A DNA stretch of 64,000 nucleotides from Dyella acidiphila (GTDB lineage: Bacteria > Pseudomonadota > Gammaproteobacteria > Xanthomonadales > Rhodanobacteraceae): positions 186,001 to 250,000 of the forward strand of contig NZ_JACZZA010000008.1 of NCBI RefSeq assembly GCF_014863405.1. The letters run 5' to 3'. The notes below the pieces were generated by a model, which did not search any database, was not told where the DNA came from, and worked only from the letters and a program-made list of their open reading frames with translations. Shown here piece by piece: positions 61,442-64,000 of this stretch. Position 1 is the stretch's first letter; the number at the start of each line of letters is the position of its first letter. Position numbers and translations under genes: made by a program.

Positions 61442-61834
61442 TTAGCATTGGCCAGCTTTGGTCAATGGCTGTGCCAGCGTAATTTGCAATGCTCGTATCA
61501 ACTCTTTTTCTCCAAAAGGCTTGCTCAGTATCGGAATGGTGCGAAATTCTTCAGGCACTCCGGCAGCGCCGTAACCTGTCGAAAACACAAACGGAATGCT
61601 TCGATCAATGAGAACTTGAGCCACGGAATAGGCGGACTTTCCGTTCAAATTCACGTCAAGAATGGCCACGTTAGCATTGACCGTAGATGCTTCTTTCATT
61701 GCTTGCTCCAACGTGGCTGCGATCGAAACAACGGAGCAACGATTTTCGGTAACGATGTCTTCAAGAAGCATCGCAATAAGCGATTCATCCTCGACAATAA
61801 AAACTCGCAAACCTTCTAGTGCTATCTCACTCAT
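61442..61834 (-). CDS. Single-domain response regulator
   Basis: A 130-aa receiver-only protein: acidic pocket VFIVEDESLIAMLLED, phospho-acceptor Asp in VAILDVNLNG, Thr/Ser in PFVFSTGYG and the Lys in PILSKPFGEKEL. There is no output domain, so it probably works by phosphotransfer or protein contact, as with the receivers paired with HWE kinases. ATG 61834 overlaps the kinase stop by 8 nt (ATGAGTGA), strong evidence for coupling. Confidence 0.9.
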   Translation of the reverse strand: MSEIALEGLRVFIVEDESLIAMLLEDIVTENRCSVVSIAATLEQAMKEASTVNANVAILDVNLNGKSAYSVAQVLIDRSIPFVFSTGYGAAGVPEEFRTIPILSKPFGEKELIRALQITLAQPLTKAGQC

Positions 61835-64000
61835 GAGCGGATTGTCCCCCAATAGCCGGCGCAGGTATGTGCGCATGTATGGTGCACACTAATCCCTCTG
61901 GGGCGTAATCGACTTTTACCTCTCCGTCCAGATCCTGGCGTAAGCCTCGTTCAATAAGGCGAGATCCGAAGCCCATACGGGTCGGGGGCGTGACCGGTGG
62001 CCCGTCGAATTCTTCCCATCTCAATTGCAAATAGTGGGTGTTATCTTTATTCCGAAGAGTCCATTCGATCTGCACTCTGCCGCTGTCATTCGACAGAGCC
62101 CCGTATTTTATAGCGTTCGTGCACAGCTCATGAAACGCAAGAGAGAGCGCCAGTGCGAACTTAGGGGGTACCCATACGTCCGACCCGGCAATTTGAACTC
62201 TTTCGTTAGCACCCGCTAAATTCGGCTTAACGGCGTGAAGAATCACCTCACTCAACAAGGCACCCTCCCAATGGCGCTGCGTGAGAATGTCATGTGCTTG
62301 GGATAACGCGGCCAAACGATCGCCAATCAATGCACGAGCATCCGGTGCATTCTTGCTGTTTCTCAGGGTCTGAAGAACGATGGAATGTACTGCAGCGAGG
62401 GTATTTTTCACGCGATGATTCAGTTCGTTGAGTAATAACTGTTGTCGTTCTTCGTGCTGCTTGCGCTGTGTGATATCTGTTGCAGTCCCAAACCATTCCA
62501 GAATCTCGCCATGACTGTCGAGCAAAGGAACGGCGCGAGACGATGTCCAGCCGAGAGAGCCATCGACTTGAATCACCGCATGCTCCAAGGCAAAGGGCGA
62601 CTTCGTCCGCACGGCTTCCTGAATCGCATGCATGACGCGCGCCCGCTCATTAACCGGAATGTACTGGTCGAGCCACGTATTACTTTTCTCGAAAGTATCG
62701 GAGATAAAGCCTTTTCCTTTTAAGCTGTGCATAGCGCTCCAGTCTGGGCTCATGCGATAGACAGCATCAAAGCTTGTATCCAAATAGGCTCTAAGCTGCC
62801 TTTCGTTTTTCCGAAGTGCATCCTCGATTTTTTTTCGCTCAGAGATATCCACCAGCATGTTGATGGCCCCGATAAGGTGGCCGGCTTTATCACGAAGTGG
62901 TGTCGGATAGGGGATCAAGTGTACGGGTGTCCCGTCAGGCCTTTGAGTAACGGTTTCCTCGCCCCGAATGGGACGGTTTTCTTTGAGTGTCAGCGCTAAG
63001 GGAGATTGCTCTGGGGGCAGTTTTGTCCCATTGGGCCGATAGAGTCGCCAGACGGAAGACCATGTATCGCGCCCCAGAATCGGCTCTCGCCCCGCCAATT
63101 CATTGGCGGCTTGGTTGCTGTAGGTGATATAGCCCGACGCATCGGTCGTATATACCGCTGCCGGCAATGCCTCGATCAACTCGCGATATCGCCGTTCGCT
63201 TTCTGTGCGCGCGTCGGCGGCATGGCGGCGGGCTTGTGACAACTTCAAGGTTGTGGATACGCGAGCAATAAGCTCCCGCGCTGAAAAGGGCTTGACCAGA
63301 TAATCGTCAACGCCAGCCTCCAGGCCTTCAACGCTGTCTTCCTCTCCCGCACGTGCTGAAAGCATGACAATAGGGACCTCAGCGGTCGCTGGATCATTGC
63401 GAATCGCCCGCACCAATTCGATGCCATCCATGACCGGCATCATTGCGTCTGTGATGACCAGATCAGGATGATGCTCATGAATGGCCTGTAGCGCCGCCTC
63501 GCCATCGCCAACGGCTACGACATCACACGTTGGTCCGAGTAGCCTGACAATGTAGTTGCGCATATCCGCGTTATCGTCAGCGACCACAACTCGTGTATGT
63601 TCAAGTTGACGCGGAGGCCGATCTAATGACGTAAACGATGGCGGCAGGGAAGGGGACGACTCGGGCAACCAACTCAGAGCTTCCTCCACATAGGCCTTCG
63701 AGTGAATCGGAGCATGTTCCAAGGGAGAATTCGATGCGGGTTGTACCGAGCGTACCTGTTGCTGTAGCGGTAGACTTACTTTGAAACAGGTTCCCACGCC
63801 GACTTCGCTTTCAACGTGTATCGATCCCTCATGGAGTTTTACAAGTTCATGCACAAGCGCAAGACCAATGCCCGTCCCTTCATAGGTGCGTCCGCGTTGA
63901 CCTTCAATTCGATGAAAACGTTCAAATAGATGGGGTAACTCGGAGTGGGGTATGCCGACGCCAGTGTCTTGTACGGTAAGAACCGCCAGATTTCCGCTCG
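61827..64000 (-). CDS. Hybrid sensor kinase with a C-terminal HWE kinase, 5' partial
   Basis: At least 724 codons; the frame is open to the right window edge, where it is already inside a first ATPase domain (VQDTGVGIPHSELPHLFERF, then GTGIGLALVHELVKLHEG). Order from there: receiver domain (VVVADDNADMRNYIV, phospho-Asp in LVITDAMMPVMDG, Lys in DYLVKPFSAREL), PAS 1 (LIEALPAAVYTTDASGYI), PAS 2 (LRAYLDTSFDAVYRMSPDW), then an HWE/HisKA_2-type kinase with LNELNHRVKNTLAAVHSI, AFHELCTNAIKYGAL and RWEEFDGPPV. Two kinase modules thus flank a receiver and two PAS sensors in one soluble chain. Likely partner: the overlapping receiver gene. Signal unknown. Confidence 0.9.
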   Translation of the reverse strand, partial: SGNLAVLTVQDTGVGIPHSELPHLFERFHRIEGQRGRTYEGTGIGLALVHELVKLHEGSIHVESEVGVGTCFKVSLPLQQQVRSVQPASNSPLEHAPIHSKAYVEEALSWLPESSPSLPPSFTSLDRPPRQLEHTRVVVADDNADMRNYIVRLLGPTCDVVAVGDGEAALQAIHEHHPDLVITDAMMPVMDGIELVRAIRNDPATAEVPIVMLSARAGEEDSVEGLEAGVDDYLVKPFSARELIARVSTTLKLSQARRHAADARTESERRYRELIEALPAAVYTTDASGYITYSNQAANELAGREPILGRDTWSSVWRLYRPNGTKLPPEQSPLALTLKENRPIRGEETVTQRPDGTPVHLIPYPTPLRDKAGHLIGAINMLVDISERKKIEDALRKNERQLRAYLDTSFDAVYRMSPDWSAMHSLKGKGFISDTFEKSNTWLDQYIPVNERARVMHAIQEAVRTKSPFALEHAVIQVDGSLGWTSSRAVPLLDSHGEILEWFGTATDITQRKQHEERQQLLLNELNHRVKNTLAAVHSIVLQTLRNSKNAPDARALIGDRLAALSQAHDILTQRHWEGALLSEVILHAVKPNLAGANERVQIAGSDVWVPPKFALALSLAFHELCTNAIKYGALSNDSGRVQIEWTLRNKDNTHYLQLRWEEFDGPPVTPPTRMGFGSRLIERGLRQDLDGEVKVDYAPEGLVCTIHAHIPAPAIGGQSAHE

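Overview
The window is high-GC Gammaproteobacterial chromosome. I infer the order Xanthomonadales/Lysobacterales (Rhodanobacteraceae-like, for example a Dyella, Frateuria or Rhodanobacter relative) from the ClpB and AspRS sequence style, the ruvC-ruvA-kup-ruvB-ybgC-tolQRAB-pal-cpoB-queE-queC order, and a REP-like intergenic element. The genus is an inference and not proven.

Layout. 1-8 kb: the end of a GT39-type membrane glycosyltransferase, pgeF, clpB behind a sigma-32-like promoter, a small papain-like cysteine peptidase and a TonB-dependent receptor. 8.3-17.3 kb: a cobalamin riboswitch leads a ten-gene run (btuM-like, cobO, cobB, cbiB, cobD-type decarboxylase, cobQ, cobU, cobT, cobC, cobS) in which every junction overlaps by 1-8 nt. 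It covers corrinoid uptake, adenosylation, amidation and lower-ligand assembly but no corrin-ring genes, which suggests salvage. 17.4-32.4 kb: housekeeping core (fmdB, aspS, a lipase-like hydrolase, yebC, Holliday-junction genes, kup, the Tol-Pal operon, two queuosine genes). 32.5 kb: tRNA-Lys(UUU) with its own promoter and terminator.

From the tRNA rightwards the region is accessory. 32.6-35.0 kb is an integration module (tyrosine integrase, excisionase-like gene, divergent CI-type repressor with dyad operators). 35.9-48.1 kb holds two giant secreted proteins in tandem: a 2267-aa protein with a YD motif, two IPT/TIG domains and eight ~223-aa repeats, then a 1771-aa Kelch/YD (RHS) protein with a 141-aa Cys-rich tip. 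Four small, lower-GC genes follow and are candidate immunity genes. 49.5-53 kb is a scrapyard: a truncated Coq7-like gene, a truncated IS3-family element, a decayed stress-protein fragment, and two short overlapping ORFs too small for routine calling. 52.5-64 kb has topoisomerase IB, a clade-II catalase with a duplicated N-terminal motif, a DUF3309 membrane peptide, a Tn3-family transposase with one visible 38-bp inverted repeat, a DUF2934 protein, and a hybrid HWE histidine kinase (cut by the window edge) overlapping a single-domain response regulator.

The best candidate for something undescribed is the giant-repeat/RHS pair with its structured leader and downstream small genes. Family assignments were made by reading motifs; no database search was possible.
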